DNA of 64,000 nt from CALBPI01 sp038521865 (GCA_038521865.1 JBCBKO010000001.1:1054001-1118000), one strand, 5' to 3'. Positions 1-9,287 are shown, counted from the first letter of the stretch. Notes: generated by a model not told the origin, from the sequence alone. Numbers and translations are program-made.

Positions 1-1525
1 ATCCATAACTGAACCGGCGAGCACGCCATCTTCAATCACTGCCGGATCAAACGCTTGCTCCGGAGACAGAAGCTGGGTCGCTTTCATGTTGTGATTCAAA
101 CCCAGCGTGTGACCGATTTCGTGCAGGATCAGGTAGTACATGGAGTCATGCACGAGCTGCTCGTCGTACTTACCGGTCTCTCCGTGCAGTGCACGACCCA
201 GCGTGTGCGCGAGGTGAGTTTCGGCGCGCAGGCCAGCGCCCAGCGAACAGAACGCTTCGGCCGCTGCCAACCCTTCGGGCACACTGAAGTCTTCAACCAG
301 AGTGGATGCGTCACTCACTATGTATTTTGCGAACTGGAATCGCCCGAGGAAAGAGTACTCAAGCATGATGTCCGCGCCGATGATCTGGCCTGTGCGCGGA
401 TTCGTGAAGCTTGGGCCGTAACCACCGAAGGGTGGATTCGGAGATGAAGTCCATCGCAGCACGTTGTAGCGAACGTCACCTGCGTCCCATTCCGCGTCAT
501 CCGGCTGCACTTTGACCTGTACGGCATTGGTGAAACCGGCTTTCTCGAAACTGTTATTCCATTGCAACGCGGCGTCACGAATCATATCGCGATACTCAAC
601 CGGCGTGGTGTTCTCGATCCACAACGTGATCGGCTCGACCGGGTCAGAAACCGGTGCGGTTGGATCCTGTTTCACAAGGTGCCAACGATGGATCATGTCG
701 CGATACGGCGTCGCACTGAAGGACGTCAGGTCGGTGACTTGCGTCATGAAAAAACCGACTCGCGGATCGTCCATGCGCGGCTCATAACCGTTGTCGGGCA
801 TACGCACGAAACTGTGCATCACCGGAATCTCGACGTGACGCCGATCTGCGATGGCACCGCCCGTGGCTCCGGTCGGTGCAGGGTTCGAATAGACGTAGGT
901 TACTTCGATATCCGTATTGTCCGGATAACTGCGAAGGTTCGAAACGCGTGTTGAACTGTCGGACAAGGAGCCAAGCGAATACGCTCGCGGATTGGCATCC
1001 GGGTTTGGCGACGGCTTGATCTGCAAGAGCGACTCAGACTTGAACAGTTTGTCCGCGTTGATGAGTACACCCTCATCGCCCTCGGCCAGCACTTTCTCGG
1101 TCGCCAGGATCGCATTACTGGTGTTCGCGCTGCTCGCTCGTGCCAACGCACTGTCGGGGTCGAAGTAGAACGAGGTATTCGGAATCACGATATCGAGCTT
1201 GTCGAAACGCCGCTCGAAACTCAGGATCTGTTCGGCCAGATAAGCACCGCGGAAGTAGCCTACCTGGACGACACCGTCCGAGGCTTGCGCGACATGAATC
1301 ACTTCGTTGCCGATGAGATCCCCCGGCACCAACATCTTCAGTTCGCCCGTTTCCTCATTGCGGAACAACGTCACCAAGCCATCCATTCGGGTATAGCCTT
1401 CGGTGAGGTCCGCAATCGTCTTCGGCGCCTCTTCCTCTTCTTCGGCTTTTTCTTCGTCATCTGCATATGCAGGCGCAAAAAGCAGGACGGCGGCGAGCAC
1501 GCCCCAGATCGTCTTCAGGTTCATC
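1..1525 (-). CDS. Zinc metalloprotease of the DUF5117/DUF5118 kind, C-terminus cut by window edge
   Basis: The ATG at 1525 follows an AAAGGAA Shine-Dalgarno sequence and opens a frame that runs off the left edge (about 508 residues seen). It begins with a typical signal peptide (MNLKTIWGVLAAVLLFAPAYA), then an acidic stretch, so the product is exported. Near the truncated end lies HEIGHTLGLNH, a full HExxHxxGxxH zinc site of the metzincin type, followed about 25 residues later by a Met (SVMD) that may be the Met-turn. The layout, with a long N-terminal region before the zinc site, matches the DUF5117/DUF5118 zinc-dependent peptidases common in environmental Gammaproteobacteria and Bacteroidota. 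Substrate is unknown. The family is called from memory of the motif and architecture; the protease call itself is firm. Confidence 0.8.
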
Positions 1526-1555
1526 GTGATTCCTTTAGTGCGGCTGGTCTTGAAA

Positions 1556-1879
1556 TCAGCCGTCTTTCAGACTTGAGCCCTTGAACAGATGGCTCACTTT
1601 CTGGGCGAACATCAAGTCACCCTCAACTTTCAACTTGCCGGTCATGAACGCCGTCATGCCATCCAGTGATCCGGACATCAGACTTACGAAGTCGTCATCG
1701 GCCATCGTGATTGCGACCTTGGGCGATTCGCTGGTACCCGGCGTCACGGTCGCCGCACCGTCCTTGATGTGGACATAACGCGGTTCCGAGGTGTTGAACT
1801 GGATGACCGCATCCAGACCGGCGGCGGCGTCGGCGTTCAACGCGCCCGGCAGGCGGTCAAACAAATCGTTGATATTCAT
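1556..1879 (-). CDS. SCP2-like sterol/lipid-binding domain protein
   Basis: A 107-residue protein that is essentially one SCP2 domain: NTSEPRYVHIKDGAATV, then SPKVAITMADDDFVSLMSG, then a GKLKVEGDLMFAQKVSHLF end, the usual hydrophobic-ligand-binding fold. The ATG at 1879 is preferred over the in-frame start 27 codons upstream because it is preceded by GGGGGAAG at good spacing and begins directly at the domain. There is no signal peptide, so it should be cytosolic. It lies 30 bp upstream of the protease in the same direction and may be cotranscribed with it. Bound ligand unknown; in bacteria such stand-alone domains are linked to lipid or acyl-CoA handling, which is only an inference here. Confidence 0.8.
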   Translation of the reverse strand: MNINDLFDRLPGALNADAAAGLDAVIQFNTSEPRYVHIKDGAATVTPGTSESPKVAITMADDDFVSLMSGSLDGMTAFMTGKLKVEGDLMFAQKVSHLFKGSSLKDG

Positions 1880-2005
1880 GGCTTCCCCCACTTTGAAACC
1901 CCGGAAGAGTAACGCAGCAGAAGCAAATTGTCTTTGCCATGCCAGTGTGAGGTAGATCACAGAGACCGACGCTGACCGGAATTACTCTCTAATCTGGAGG
2001 ACTGA

Positions 2006-2956
2006 ATGCCAGCACTACCCCCTTTTTCCCCGCTTGCGGTGACGCTCGCGCTGTCCGCGCTGGTGTTCCTCACGAGTTGGTCTGCTACGGCGCTCCGACG
2101 ATGGCTACGCTTTCGCCGACGCCGGCACCTGCCCGCGCAGGCGGGCGCTGCCGCGCTAGCGTTCGGCGCCACACTGGCAGGCGAGCGCCGTGCCGCTATG
2201 CAAACTACGCTGGTCGCAGTCTGCGGCGCACTGACGGCGCTATTCACGTCACCCGCGCCAGAATTCGTGCAGATCGAAAGTGTCGACAGTCTTAGTGCGG
2301 TGGGCCTATGCATCCTGGTCTCCGCGTGCTTGACCATCGTACTTCGCCGTTGGCCGCGAGAACGCAAAGCGGCTAGTGACGTCCTGGCAAGGCATTCGAC
2401 AGGCGCCAGACTCGAAACCATACGACTGCCTTCACAGCGAATTTTTCATGATGTGATCCCCGGCACAGGTGGCAGCATTGCACACGTTTTGACGGCAGCA
2501 TCCGGAATCTATGCGGTGTTCACACTAGCCGATCGTTTCGACGGCACCGGCGCATTTCTCCGAGACCGCAACACGCTCGCACTACCGGCGTCACGTGCAG
2601 CCATTAACCTGCATGAGATCCGCTCGCGGACCGCCCAGTTGCAGCACTGGCTACAAGCGGAAAGCGGCGTCGCCTGTCGCGTCCGCACGGTGCTCGTGGT
2701 GCACGGTTGGCAATCCGCGACCGTTGGGCCTAACGACATGTTGATTGTGACACCTCGTGACGCGGTGATGCTGAAAGGCTGGAAAGATCCGTCCACTGCA
2801 CTGATGGATGATGAATTGGACAAGATTCAACAGGTGCTTGAACAGGCACCGGTCCCCCACTTTACACACTGGGCCGCTTATCGGCGCGACGCCACGGTCA
2901 GAACTTTGCCGCGTCAGGAAGTCTCCAGCGGCTCAGCCACAGAGGCAAACGCCTGA
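2006..2956 (+). CDS. Membrane protein with a degenerate NERD-like domain
   Basis: A 316-residue protein with a GGAGG-type Shine-Dalgarno just before the ATG. The N-terminus has a membrane segment (residues about 8-28), an Arg-rich patch (RRWLRFRRRR), then two further hydrophobic stretches (about 70-85 and 95-112). The C-terminal half (about 145-290) resembles a nuclease-related NERD domain: DVIPGTGGSIAHVLTAASGIYAVFT aligns in style with the D...HVLV..GVFVIETK pattern, and VLVVHGW falls where a later core strand is expected. The E-x-K acidic/basic pair of NERD is replaced by FTLAD, so nuclease activity is doubtful. It converges on the patatin-like gene and overlaps it by 43 bp. The NERD link is by eye only. 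Confidence 0.5.
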   Translation: MPALPPFSPLAVTLALSALVFLTSWSATALRRWLRFRRRRHLPAQAGAAALAFGATLAGERRAAMQTTLVAVCGALTALFTSPAPEFVQIESVDSLSAVGLCILVSACLTIVLRRWPRERKAASDVLARHSTGARLETIRLPSQRIFHDVIPGTGGSIAHVLTAASGIYAVFTLADRFDGTGAFLRDRNTLALPASRAAINLHEIRSRTAQLQHWLQAESGVACRVRTVLVVHGWQSATVGPNDMLIVTPRDAVMLKGWKDPSTALMDDELDKIQQVLEQAPVPHFTHWAAYRRDATVRTLPRQEVSSGSATEANA

Positions 2957-3990
2957 CGCTGCAAGAGCGATTCGAATGCATCGCCGAGACGCTGAGTCTC
3001 CGCGACGACACGATTCCACACAGAAATTCGTGTTGACGCATCCATACTTTTGAAGTCACCACGATCCGGAATCTTCTCGCCCGGTAGACCGGCTACAAAC
3101 TCTGCGGAGGGTGCAACCAGCACGACACGATCGACGTGTTCTCTTTTGGGACGTCGATGCAAGCCCTTGTCGAACCATCCTGGGGTCAGCTCCGGATAGA
3201 AATGCGGATAAAGGGTCAAGCCCGTTTCATGCGACACCGGCAAATCAAAATGGTAGTCGATGATCCCACCATCGCGATACACCCCCGGATTGCCGCCAGC
3301 GAGATTCCTGACGCCATTCAAAACCAAGGGAATAGCACTGGAGGCGAGAATCGAATCAATCAGGTTATCTTCGGCGAGATCCAGGCGCTGCATAGGGAAA
3401 TCCGAGGCCTGGTGAAATGGTCCATCTGCTCGCGGGTCCGACACCAGCGCACGCGTAAAAAAGCGACGTAGATGCCGCCGGTTGACGCGGTTCGCAACCA
3501 TCGCTGCAGTCAAACCCAAAAGCAGTGGCACCGTTCGTTCACTGGCGGTGAGACCATGCGCCTGCGCGGTCATGATATGCAAATGGAAACGTTCGCTATT
3601 GACCGCGTTGGCGATACCGCCGTCACCCAACATCGAAGAGACCATCTGCCGTCCTACTCTCGTGATCTCGTCAGTATCCGGCTTTGCGCTGTAAGTCTGC
3701 TCGATGTAGCCGCGCTCGAAACGCGTTAGCGCTGCCAGCGGATCGGGCTGGGTGTAGCAGGCAAATCGCCAGGTACCAATTGATGAGCCCAACAGATGAA
3801 CGCCCGGCCTCAGATTTGGCAGGATCGAACGGATAATGGCGTGGTCGAGTCCGACAAGACTCAACCACTTCGCACCGCCCGAAGCGCCGACCATTATTCG
3901 GATATCTTCCGGCTGCAGTCCGTTGTTTTCGAGATGCTCGAGCGCGCCCGGTCCGGCGCGAACCGCGAGCACGTTATCGGTCAGCGACAT
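2914..3990 (-). CDS. Patatin-like phospholipase domain protein
   Basis: A 358-residue protein with a probable Ser-Asp hydrolase site: GSSIG (residues 68-72, nucleophile Ser70) and a DGG motif in VYRDGGIIDYH (Asp240). An earlier GASGGAKW (35-42) precedes it and could form the oxyanion-hole loop. No signal peptide, so a cytosolic or peripheral membrane lipid acyl hydrolase is likely. It lies 4 bp downstream of purA, so it is probably transcribed as the last gene of that operon, although a lipase has no obvious link to purine synthesis. Its 3' end overlaps the convergent NERD-like gene. The family call is good; the lipid substrate is unknown. Confidence 0.75.
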   Translation of the reverse strand: MSLTDNVLAVRAGPGALEHLENNGLQPEDIRIMVGASGGAKWLSLVGLDHAIIRSILPNLRPGVHLLGSSIGTWRFACYTQPDPLAALTRFERGYIEQTYSAKPDTDEITRVGRQMVSSMLGDGGIANAVNSERFHLHIMTAQAHGLTASERTVPLLLGLTAAMVANRVNRRHLRRFFTRALVSDPRADGPFHQASDFPMQRLDLAEDNLIDSILASSAIPLVLNGVRNLAGGNPGVYRDGGIIDYHFDLPVSHETGLTLYPHFYPELTPGWFDKGLHRRPKREHVDRVVLVAPSAEFVAGLPGEKIPDRGDFKSMDASTRISVWNRVVAETQRLGDAFESLLQRQAFASVAEPLETS

Positions 3991-3994
3991 GTGC

Positions 3995-5290
3995 TCAACC
4001 GTTTATGGGATCGCGGCGAATGATCGTTTGTTCACGACCGGGGCCGGTCGAAATAATATCGATCGGTGTCTCCACGATCGCTTCGATTCGTGCGATGTAG
4101 TTGCGCGCAGCATTCGGCAGCTCATCGATATCGGTCACGCCAACCGTACTCTGTTGCCAGCCCGGCATATCTTCGTAGATTGGCTCTGCCTCGGCATAGC
4201 GGTCAACGATCACCGGCGGCGTGGAAATTTCCTCGCCGTCGATGTGATAGCCCACACAAATGCGTATCGTCTCAAGCTCATCCAGCACATCCAGCTTGGT
4301 CATGCACAGACCTGACACCCCGTTGTTGATGATACTGCGTCGCAACGCGACAGCATCGAACCAACCGCACCGTCTCGGCCGGCCTGTGGTCGCACCAAAC
4401 TCAGCACCGACCCGTGCGAGGTGTGCACCATCATCGTCATGCAATTCCGTGGGAAACGGGCCGGCGCCGACGCGTGTGGTGTAGGCCTTTACGATGCCGA
4501 GCACATAGTCGATGCGATCCGGGCCGATGCCGGTCCCGGTGCACGCGCCTGCCGACACGGTATTGCTCGAGGTAACAAACGGGAACGTCCCGTGATCAAT
4601 GTCGAGCAGCGTCCCCTGCGCTCCCTCAAACAACACACTGTCCCCTGCCTCGCCGAGATCATGCAAGATCGCGGTGACATCGGCGACCAAAGGCGCGATC
4701 CGTTCGGCTTGGGCCATGGCGTCATCAAGCGACTCGTTGAAGTCGACAACAGGCGCTTTGAAATAATGCTTGAGCACAAAATTGTGGTAGTCGAGGATTT
4801 CACCGAGCCGGGCTGCGAATTTCTCCCGCAGAAACAGATCGGAGACGCGTAGCGCGCGACGGGCCACTTTGTCCTCGTAGGCGGGCCCAATGCCGCGCCC
4901 GGTAGTGCCAATCGCTGCCGAACCGCGCGCCTTCTCCCGAGCCTGATCAAGTGCGACATGACAAGGAAGAATCAACGGACATGCCGGCGAAATCTTCAAC
5001 CGGTCAAACACGGGGACGCCATTGGCGACGAGCCCATCCATTTCCTTCAACAGGGCCTCGAGTGACAACACAACCCCATTGCCGATCAGGCATTGCACGT
5101 TTTCGCGCAGCACGCCCGAGGGGATCAGGTGGAGGACCGTCTTCTGACCGTCAATAACAAGCGTGTGGCCAGCATTATGCCCGCCCTGAAAACGCGCGAC
5201 CGCGCTGACGCGATCGGTCAACAGATCAACGATCTTGCCTTTGCCTTCGTCACCCCACTGTGTGCCGACGACAACTACATTCTTGCCCAT
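3995..5290 (-). CDS. purA: Adenylosuccinate synthetase
   Basis: This 431-residue enzyme joins IMP and aspartate, using GTP, to make adenylosuccinate, the committed step to AMP. The signature GDEGKGK lies at residues 13-19 (catalytic Asp14), with GHNAGHT at 37-43 (catalytic His42), and the TGRGIGPAYEDK and GTTTGRPRRCGW segments are intact. Length equals that of E. coli PurA (432). It ends the hfq-hflX-hflK-hflC-DUF2065-purA block, a conserved gammaproteobacterial order, 18 bp downstream of the DUF2065 gene. No promoter of its own is evident in that gap, so it probably depends on upstream transcription. Confidence 0.98.
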   Translation of the reverse strand: MGKNVVVVGTQWGDEGKGKIVDLLTDRVSAVARFQGGHNAGHTLVIDGQKTVLHLIPSGVLRENVQCLIGNGVVLSLEALLKEMDGLVANGVPVFDRLKISPACPLILPCHVALDQAREKARGSAAIGTTGRGIGPAYEDKVARRALRVSDLFLREKFAARLGEILDYHNFVLKHYFKAPVVDFNESLDDAMAQAERIAPLVADVTAILHDLGEAGDSVLFEGAQGTLLDIDHGTFPFVTSSNTVSAGACTGTGIGPDRIDYVLGIVKAYTTRVGAGPFPTELHDDDGAHLARVGAEFGATTGRPRRCGWFDAVALRRSIINNGVSGLCMTKLDVLDELETIRICVGYHIDGEEISTPPVIVDRYAEAEPIYEDMPGWQQSTVGVTDIDELPNAARNYIARIEAIVETPIDIISTGPGREQTIIRRDPING

Positions 5291-5308
5291 GGTGGTATTT
5301 CCAGAGAG

Positions 5309-5503
5309 TCAGACGTTGGTGATCATCAGCAGCAGCATCGCACCGATCGCCATCACAATGCCACCGACAGCGCGGATAACGTTATCTGGCATGCTGGCAA
5401 TTCTGGCAATCGCTCGACGCCAGGCGCGAGGTGCCGCGAATGGCGCCATGCCCTCGAAGACCATCATCAATGCCAGGCCCGTCAGCAGCAGCTGCCAGCG
5501 CAT
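5309..5503 (-). CDS. DUF2065 (YjeT-like) small membrane protein
   Basis: A 64-residue protein with two predicted membrane helices (residues about 3-22 and 42-61) and a short Arg-rich linker, the standard form of DUF2065/YjeT. Function is unknown, but the family almost always sits between hflC and purA, exactly as here (18 bp from each), which is the main support for the call. It may act with the HflKC complex in the inner membrane; that is inference from gene order only. Confidence 0.85.
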   Translation of the reverse strand: MRWQLLLTGLALMMVFEGMAPFAAPRAWRRAIARIASMPDNVIRAVGGIVMAIGAMLLLMITNV

Positions 5504-5521
5504 GCGGCGTCTCCTGGCCGG

Positions 5522-6391
5522 TCAGTTTGCTTCGCGATTATTCAGGTAGCGGAAGAAATCGCTGTCAGGGTCGAGCACCAGAAGATCACTCGCCTGGCCC
5601 AACGAATTCCGGTACGCCTCCAGACTCCGGTAAAACGCGTAGAACTCGCGATCCGCGTTGTACGCCTGCGCGTAGATAGCCGCAGCCTGCGCATCGCCTT
5701 CACCACGAATGGTCTGGGCATCGCGATAGGCTTCCGAGCGAATCACCGTACTTTGGCGATCCGCCGTAGCGCGAATCTCCACAGCCTCTTCGTTACCTTC
5801 GGCGCGCAACTGCTGGGCGATCCTCAATCGCTCTTCACGCATCCGGTTATAAACTGACTCTGAGACGCGATCAGAGAATTCCACGCGCTTGACGCGCACA
5901 TCGATCAGCGTGATGCCAAGCTCATCGGCGAGTGCCGATGCGTCAGCCATCATGTCGCGCATGAGCTCGTTACGCTCCAAAGAAATCACTTCCTGCATCG
6001 TGCGCTTGGCAAACTCGGTACGGATCGCCGCCTTGATGATCTGCAACAACTGTTGGCGCACGACCAACTCAGAACCTCGCGCAGAGACGTAATAGGTTTC
6101 TGGGTCGCTGATTCGATACTTCAGAAAAAAGTCTACCGAGGCCGGTTTTTTCTCTGTGGTGAGAATGTCCTCCGGCGATGGTGTGATCGTCAACACCTGA
6201 TTCGAGAACTTGAGAACCTCATTATAAACCGGAATCTTGAAGTGCAATCCGGGCTCATAATCGGCGCCCACAATTTCACCGAAGCGGAGTTTCAGCGCGT
6301 GTTCGCGCTCATCCACCGTGAATGCGCTCAGCCCCAGCCCGACAAGAACTAGTCCAAGAACCACAAGTACTACCGAAATTGAGGTTTTCAT
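5522..6391 (-). CDS. hflC: HflC, SPFH-family regulator of FtsH
   Basis: A 289-residue single-pass inner-membrane protein. The N-terminal helix (about residues 5-25) is followed by the band-7/SPFH domain starting at EREHALKLRFGEIV and a long alpha-helical region rich in E, R and Q (RLRIAQQLRAEGNEEAVEIRATADRQ) that forms the coiled coil of the HflKC ring. HflC with HflK encloses the FtsH protease and limits its access to membrane substrates. Its ATG overlaps the hflK stop by 4 bp (ATGA), so the two are translationally coupled, as expected for subunits made in equal amounts. Slightly shorter than E. coli HflC (334). Confidence 0.97.
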   Translation of the reverse strand: MKTSISVVLVVLGLVLVGLGLSAFTVDEREHALKLRFGEIVGADYEPGLHFKIPVYNEVLKFSNQVLTITPSPEDILTTEKKPASVDFFLKYRISDPETYYVSARGSELVVRQQLLQIIKAAIRTEFAKRTMQEVISLERNELMRDMMADASALADELGITLIDVRVKRVEFSDRVSESVYNRMREERLRIAQQLRAEGNEEAVEIRATADRQSTVIRSEAYRDAQTIRGEGDAQAAAIYAQAYNADREFYAFYRSLEAYRNSLGQASDLLVLDPDSDFFRYLNNREAN

Positions 6392-7515
6392 TGGCGAGTC
6401 CTCCGCGCGCGTGTCCGCTCAGTATTGGTATTGGCGCCGCCTCCCGGCGAGGCCATGGGCTCCGGACGTGCCAGACCGTTCGTCGCGGAGCGTGGCGACC
6501 TTTGTGCGTTCTCCATCAGTTTGTCCACCGGCAGATACAGCAGGTTGCCCTCACCATTGGTGTCCAGGAACACCTTGTTGGAATTGGAGTACACGTACTC
6601 GATCGCATCGATGTAAAGACGCTCACGCGTGACTTCAGGTGCCGCCTGATACTCTTTCAAGAGGGCGGTGAAACGCGAAGCCTCACCTTCCGCATCGTTG
6701 ATCACACGCTGACGATAGGCTTCGGCGGCTTCTTTTTGCCGTGCGGCCTCACCGCGCGCCGCAGGTATCACTTCGTTGGCGTAGGTCTCAGCGGACAACT
6801 TGGACTGCTCCTTGTCCTCGCGTGCTTTCACCGCATCCTGAACCGCATCCTGAACAGGCCTTGGAAAGTCTACCTTCTGCAGGTTGATCGCGGTGATCTC
6901 GATACCGGCCTTGTATTCGTCGAGTGCACTCTGGATCAACACCTTCGTCTGATCCGCGACCTGCGCCCGATTGTCGAGCAGGGTGAAATCCGCGGGGTGG
7001 GCGCCAACCGCTTCACGAATCGCGCTCTCGCTGACGTCCTGCAGCGTCTCCTCAGGATCACGCACGTTAAAGGCGTAGTCAGACGGAATCGTGCGACGGA
7101 ACTGCACCGCAAGGTTGATCACTACGAAGTTTTCGTCGGCGGTCAACATCTGGATTTCCTGCTCGAATCGATCGATCAACGACACGTTGACCTTCTCGAC
7201 GCGCTCGATCGGGTAAGGCAGATGCCAATGCAGTCCGGGGTTCGTGGTTTCGGTGTATTGGCCGAAGCGCAGCTCCAAGCCGCGCTCCGCCTGGTCGACG
7301 CGGTAGAAGCCGGTCGCTAACCAGAAGACCAACGCCACCACCACGATGCCGATCAAACCGGCGGCGGATCCATCATCGTCGCCCTTGCCACCAAATGCCG
7401 CAGTAATCTTGCGCTGGAAGTTACCGATCATCTTGTCCAGATCATTCGGTGCCTTACGCCGGCGGTTGTTGTTACCCCATGGGTCCTGGCCATTGCCAGA
7501 TTCGTTCCAAGCCAT
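6388..7515 (-). CDS. hflK: HflK, SPFH-family regulator of FtsH
   Basis: A 375-residue partner of HflC. The N-terminus carries the usual Gly/Asn/Asp/Arg-rich cytoplasmic segment (WNESGNGQDPWGNNNRRRK), a membrane helix at about 52-70, then the SPFH domain from QAERGLELRFGQY and a C-terminal coiled-coil region with many RQKEAAEAYRQR-like heptads. The tail is Pro/Gly/Asn rich and probably disordered. A 12-bp tandem duplication in the gene encodes the VQDAVQDAV stretch. It follows hflX by 18 bp and overlaps hflC by 4 bp, the standard hflXKC arrangement. Confidence 0.97.
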   Translation of the reverse strand: MAWNESGNGQDPWGNNNRRRKAPNDLDKMIGNFQRKITAAFGGKGDDDGSAAGLIGIVVVALVFWLATGFYRVDQAERGLELRFGQYTETTNPGLHWHLPYPIERVEKVNVSLIDRFEQEIQMLTADENFVVINLAVQFRRTIPSDYAFNVRDPEETLQDVSESAIREAVGAHPADFTLLDNRAQVADQTKVLIQSALDEYKAGIEITAINLQKVDFPRPVQDAVQDAVKAREDKEQSKLSAETYANEVIPAARGEAARQKEAAEAYRQRVINDAEGEASRFTALLKEYQAAPEVTRERLYIDAIEYVYSNSNKVFLDTNGEGNLLYLPVDKLMENAQRSPRSATNGLARPEPMASPGGGANTNTERTRARRTRQ

Positions 7516-7533
7516 ATCGTTACCCGTTCAAAT

Positions 7534-8859
7534 TCAAGCACTCGCCTGCGCGACCGCTGTTGACGCTTCTGCGTCGGGATTCAATTGATCGATTCGATCC
7601 AGCACCAGTCCGGTTTCCGCACATAGCTGCTCGAATGCCACACGTTCCATATCGATTGTTAATTCACACTCGCCTTGTTGCGTGTAGGTCTCAGAAAGAA
7701 CCGCACCAGCATCAAACAAGCGAGACCTCAGCAAACCCTCTTGGGCGCTGAGCACCAAAGTTCCCTGGACATGATCCAAAGCGACCAGTTGCCCTACCGC
7801 TGTCCGCAACAGATCCAGACCGTCACCGGATTGCGCGCTCAACCAGACGCTGGCAGGAGCCGCGTCGGACGCGCTGCGAAATTGTGGCAACCGTCCCTCA
7901 ATATCTATTTTATTGTATACGCGAAGCTGGCGCACCTTGCCGGCGCCGATACCCTCCAGCACCTCGTTCACCTGCGTCTCGCGGAGTGCATGTTCAGGAT
8001 CGGCGGCATCAATCACATGCACGATCAGGTCTGCTTCGCGCGTCTCTGTCAGAGTCGCCTTGAATGCTGCGACCAACTCATGCGGTAGATCGGATACAAA
8101 ACCGACGGTGTCTGCCAACACCACCTCGCGCTGCGCCGACAGCTCCCAACGACGCAGTGTTGGGTCGAGTGTGGCGAAAAGCTGATCTGCCGCGTAAACG
8201 CCGGAATCGGTCAGCGCGTTGAACAACGTCGACTTCCCGGCGTTGGTATATCCGACGAGCGCAATCGTTGGCATGCGGTTGCGAACCCGGTTGCGCCGAC
8301 CGAGTTCTCGCTGCTGATCGACTTTGCGCAGCCGCTCAGTCAATCGCGTAATGCGCTGGCGCACGAGGCGTCGATCCGTCTCGAGCTGCGTCTCACCGGG
8401 ACCGCGTAATCCGATGCCGCCCTTTTGACGCTCGAGGTGGGTCCAGCCGCGAACCAGCCGCGTCGACAGATGCCGCAGCTGCGCGAGCTCGACTTGCAAC
8501 TTGCCCTCGAACGATCGCGCGCGCTGCGCGAAAATATCGAGGATCAAACCCGCCCGGTCCAGAACACGGCACTTCAATTCACGCTCGAGGTTACGCTCCT
8601 GGGTCGGCGTCAGCGCGTGACTGACCAACAGCAGCTCTACTTTTTCGTGGCGTACCCGATCTTTTAGTTCAGCGACCTTGCCACGTCCGATCAGAAACCG
8701 GGATTCGGGCTGCGAACGCTGCACAATACTACTGTCGAGCACGTCTGCGCCGGCGGATAGCGCCAGCTCGACAAACTCTTGAAGGTCGCAACTGTTGCGA
8801 CCAAAAAATTGTGGATGAACGATGAGTACACGTTCGCCCGATTTCGGTCGCTCAAACAT
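7534..8859 (-). CDS. hflX: Ribosome-associated GTPase HflX
   Basis: A 441-residue GTPase that splits stalled or stress-inactivated 70S ribosomes. The N-terminal HflX domain (FLIGRGKVAELKDRV, then the Gly-rich GGIGLRGPGETQLETDRR linker) precedes a G domain with G1 GYTNAGKS, G3 DTVGF and a G4 at YNKID. I chose the ATG at 8859 (MFERPKSGERV) because E. coli HflX begins at the same place (MFDRYDAGEQ); an in-frame TTG lies seven codons upstream at 8880. It is 38 bp downstream of hfq and probably cotranscribed with it. Confidence 0.96.
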   Translation of the reverse strand: MFERPKSGERVLIVHPQFFGRNSCDLQEFVELALSAGADVLDSSIVQRSQPESRFLIGRGKVAELKDRVRHEKVELLLVSHALTPTQERNLERELKCRVLDRAGLILDIFAQRARSFEGKLQVELAQLRHLSTRLVRGWTHLERQKGGIGLRGPGETQLETDRRLVRQRITRLTERLRKVDQQRELGRRNRVRNRMPTIALVGYTNAGKSTLFNALTDSGVYAADQLFATLDPTLRRWELSAQREVVLADTVGFVSDLPHELVAAFKATLTETREADLIVHVIDAADPEHALRETQVNEVLEGIGAGKVRQLRVYNKIDIEGRLPQFRSASDAAPASVWLSAQSGDGLDLLRTAVGQLVALDHVQGTLVLSAQEGLLRSRLFDAGAVLSETYTQQGECELTIDMERVAFEQLCAETGLVLDRIDQLNPDAEASTAVAQASA

Positions 8860-8897
8860 GATGACTGTTGCCTGCGTCAAACACAGGCAATCCGCAG

Positions 8898-9146
8898 TTA
8901 ATCGTCGTCGCTTCGACCGTCATCATCACTCAGCGGCAAGCGCACGTTGCGCGCCGGCACAACCGTCGAGATCGCATGCTTGTAAACCATCTGGTTAACA
9001 CTGTTTTTCAGAAGCACCACGAATTGATCGAACGAATCGATTTGTCCCTGTAGTTTGATCCCGTTTACGAGGTAAATGGATACCGGCACCTTTTCCTTAC
9101 GCAGGATATTGAGAAATGGATCCTGCAGTGATTGTCCCTTTGCCAT
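8898..9146 (-). CDS. hfq: RNA chaperone Hfq
   Basis: An 82-residue Sm-like protein that pairs small RNAs with mRNAs. It has the Sm1 motif QDPFLNILRKEKVPVSIYL with Gln8 and the proximal-face residues, and the Sm2 motif YKHAIST (usual YKHAIS). The tail after the Sm core (LPLSDDDGRSDDD) is short and acidic, as in many Gammaproteobacteria. The ATG at 9146 is chosen because it follows GAAGGAGA at ideal spacing; the in-frame start 8 codons upstream (MGKKKEIP) would place the Shine-Dalgarno inside the gene. The strong ribosome site fits the high abundance of Hfq. Confidence 0.98.
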   Translation of the reverse strand: MAKGQSLQDPFLNILRKEKVPVSIYLVNGIKLQGQIDSFDQFVVLLKNSVNQMVYKHAISTVVPARNVRLPLSDDDGRSDDD

Positions 9147-9287
9147 AGGAATCTCCTTCTTTTTGCCCACGAGGACCTCGCGAGCTGCCCAAGCACGATT
9201 TGGCCCTCTAAATCACATTTCATGGTAGCACAGCGATTCGCGGCGTCGTTTCCGGGATTTGAGACAACGCTGTCGAAAATACTAAGG
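9147..9287. other. Intergenic region between miaA and hfq
   Basis: 141 bp without a gene. It should hold any hfq promoter separate from miaA readthrough. I see the hfq Shine-Dalgarno (GAAGGAGA on the minus strand near 9152-9159) but no clear -35/-10 pair and no terminator hairpin, so miaA-hfq cotranscription is likely. Confidence 0.4.

Noticed and set aside
3870..3895. GASGG in the patatin-like protein as a second serine hydrolase elbow.
   Set aside because: GSSIG further on, followed by the DGG motif, gives the better Ser-Asp pair; GASGGAKW more likely forms the oxyanion loop.
6829..6852. A 12-bp tandem duplication in hflK.
   Set aside because: It encodes VQDAVQDAV within the coiled-coil region and is easily explained by repeat slippage; no sign of function beyond the protein.
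6322..7320. A 332-codon open frame on the plus strand opposite hflK.
   Set aside because: It lies wholly antisense to hflK, whose SPFH motifs are intact, and its translation is Arg/Leu-rich with no domain. It is a shadow of the codon bias.
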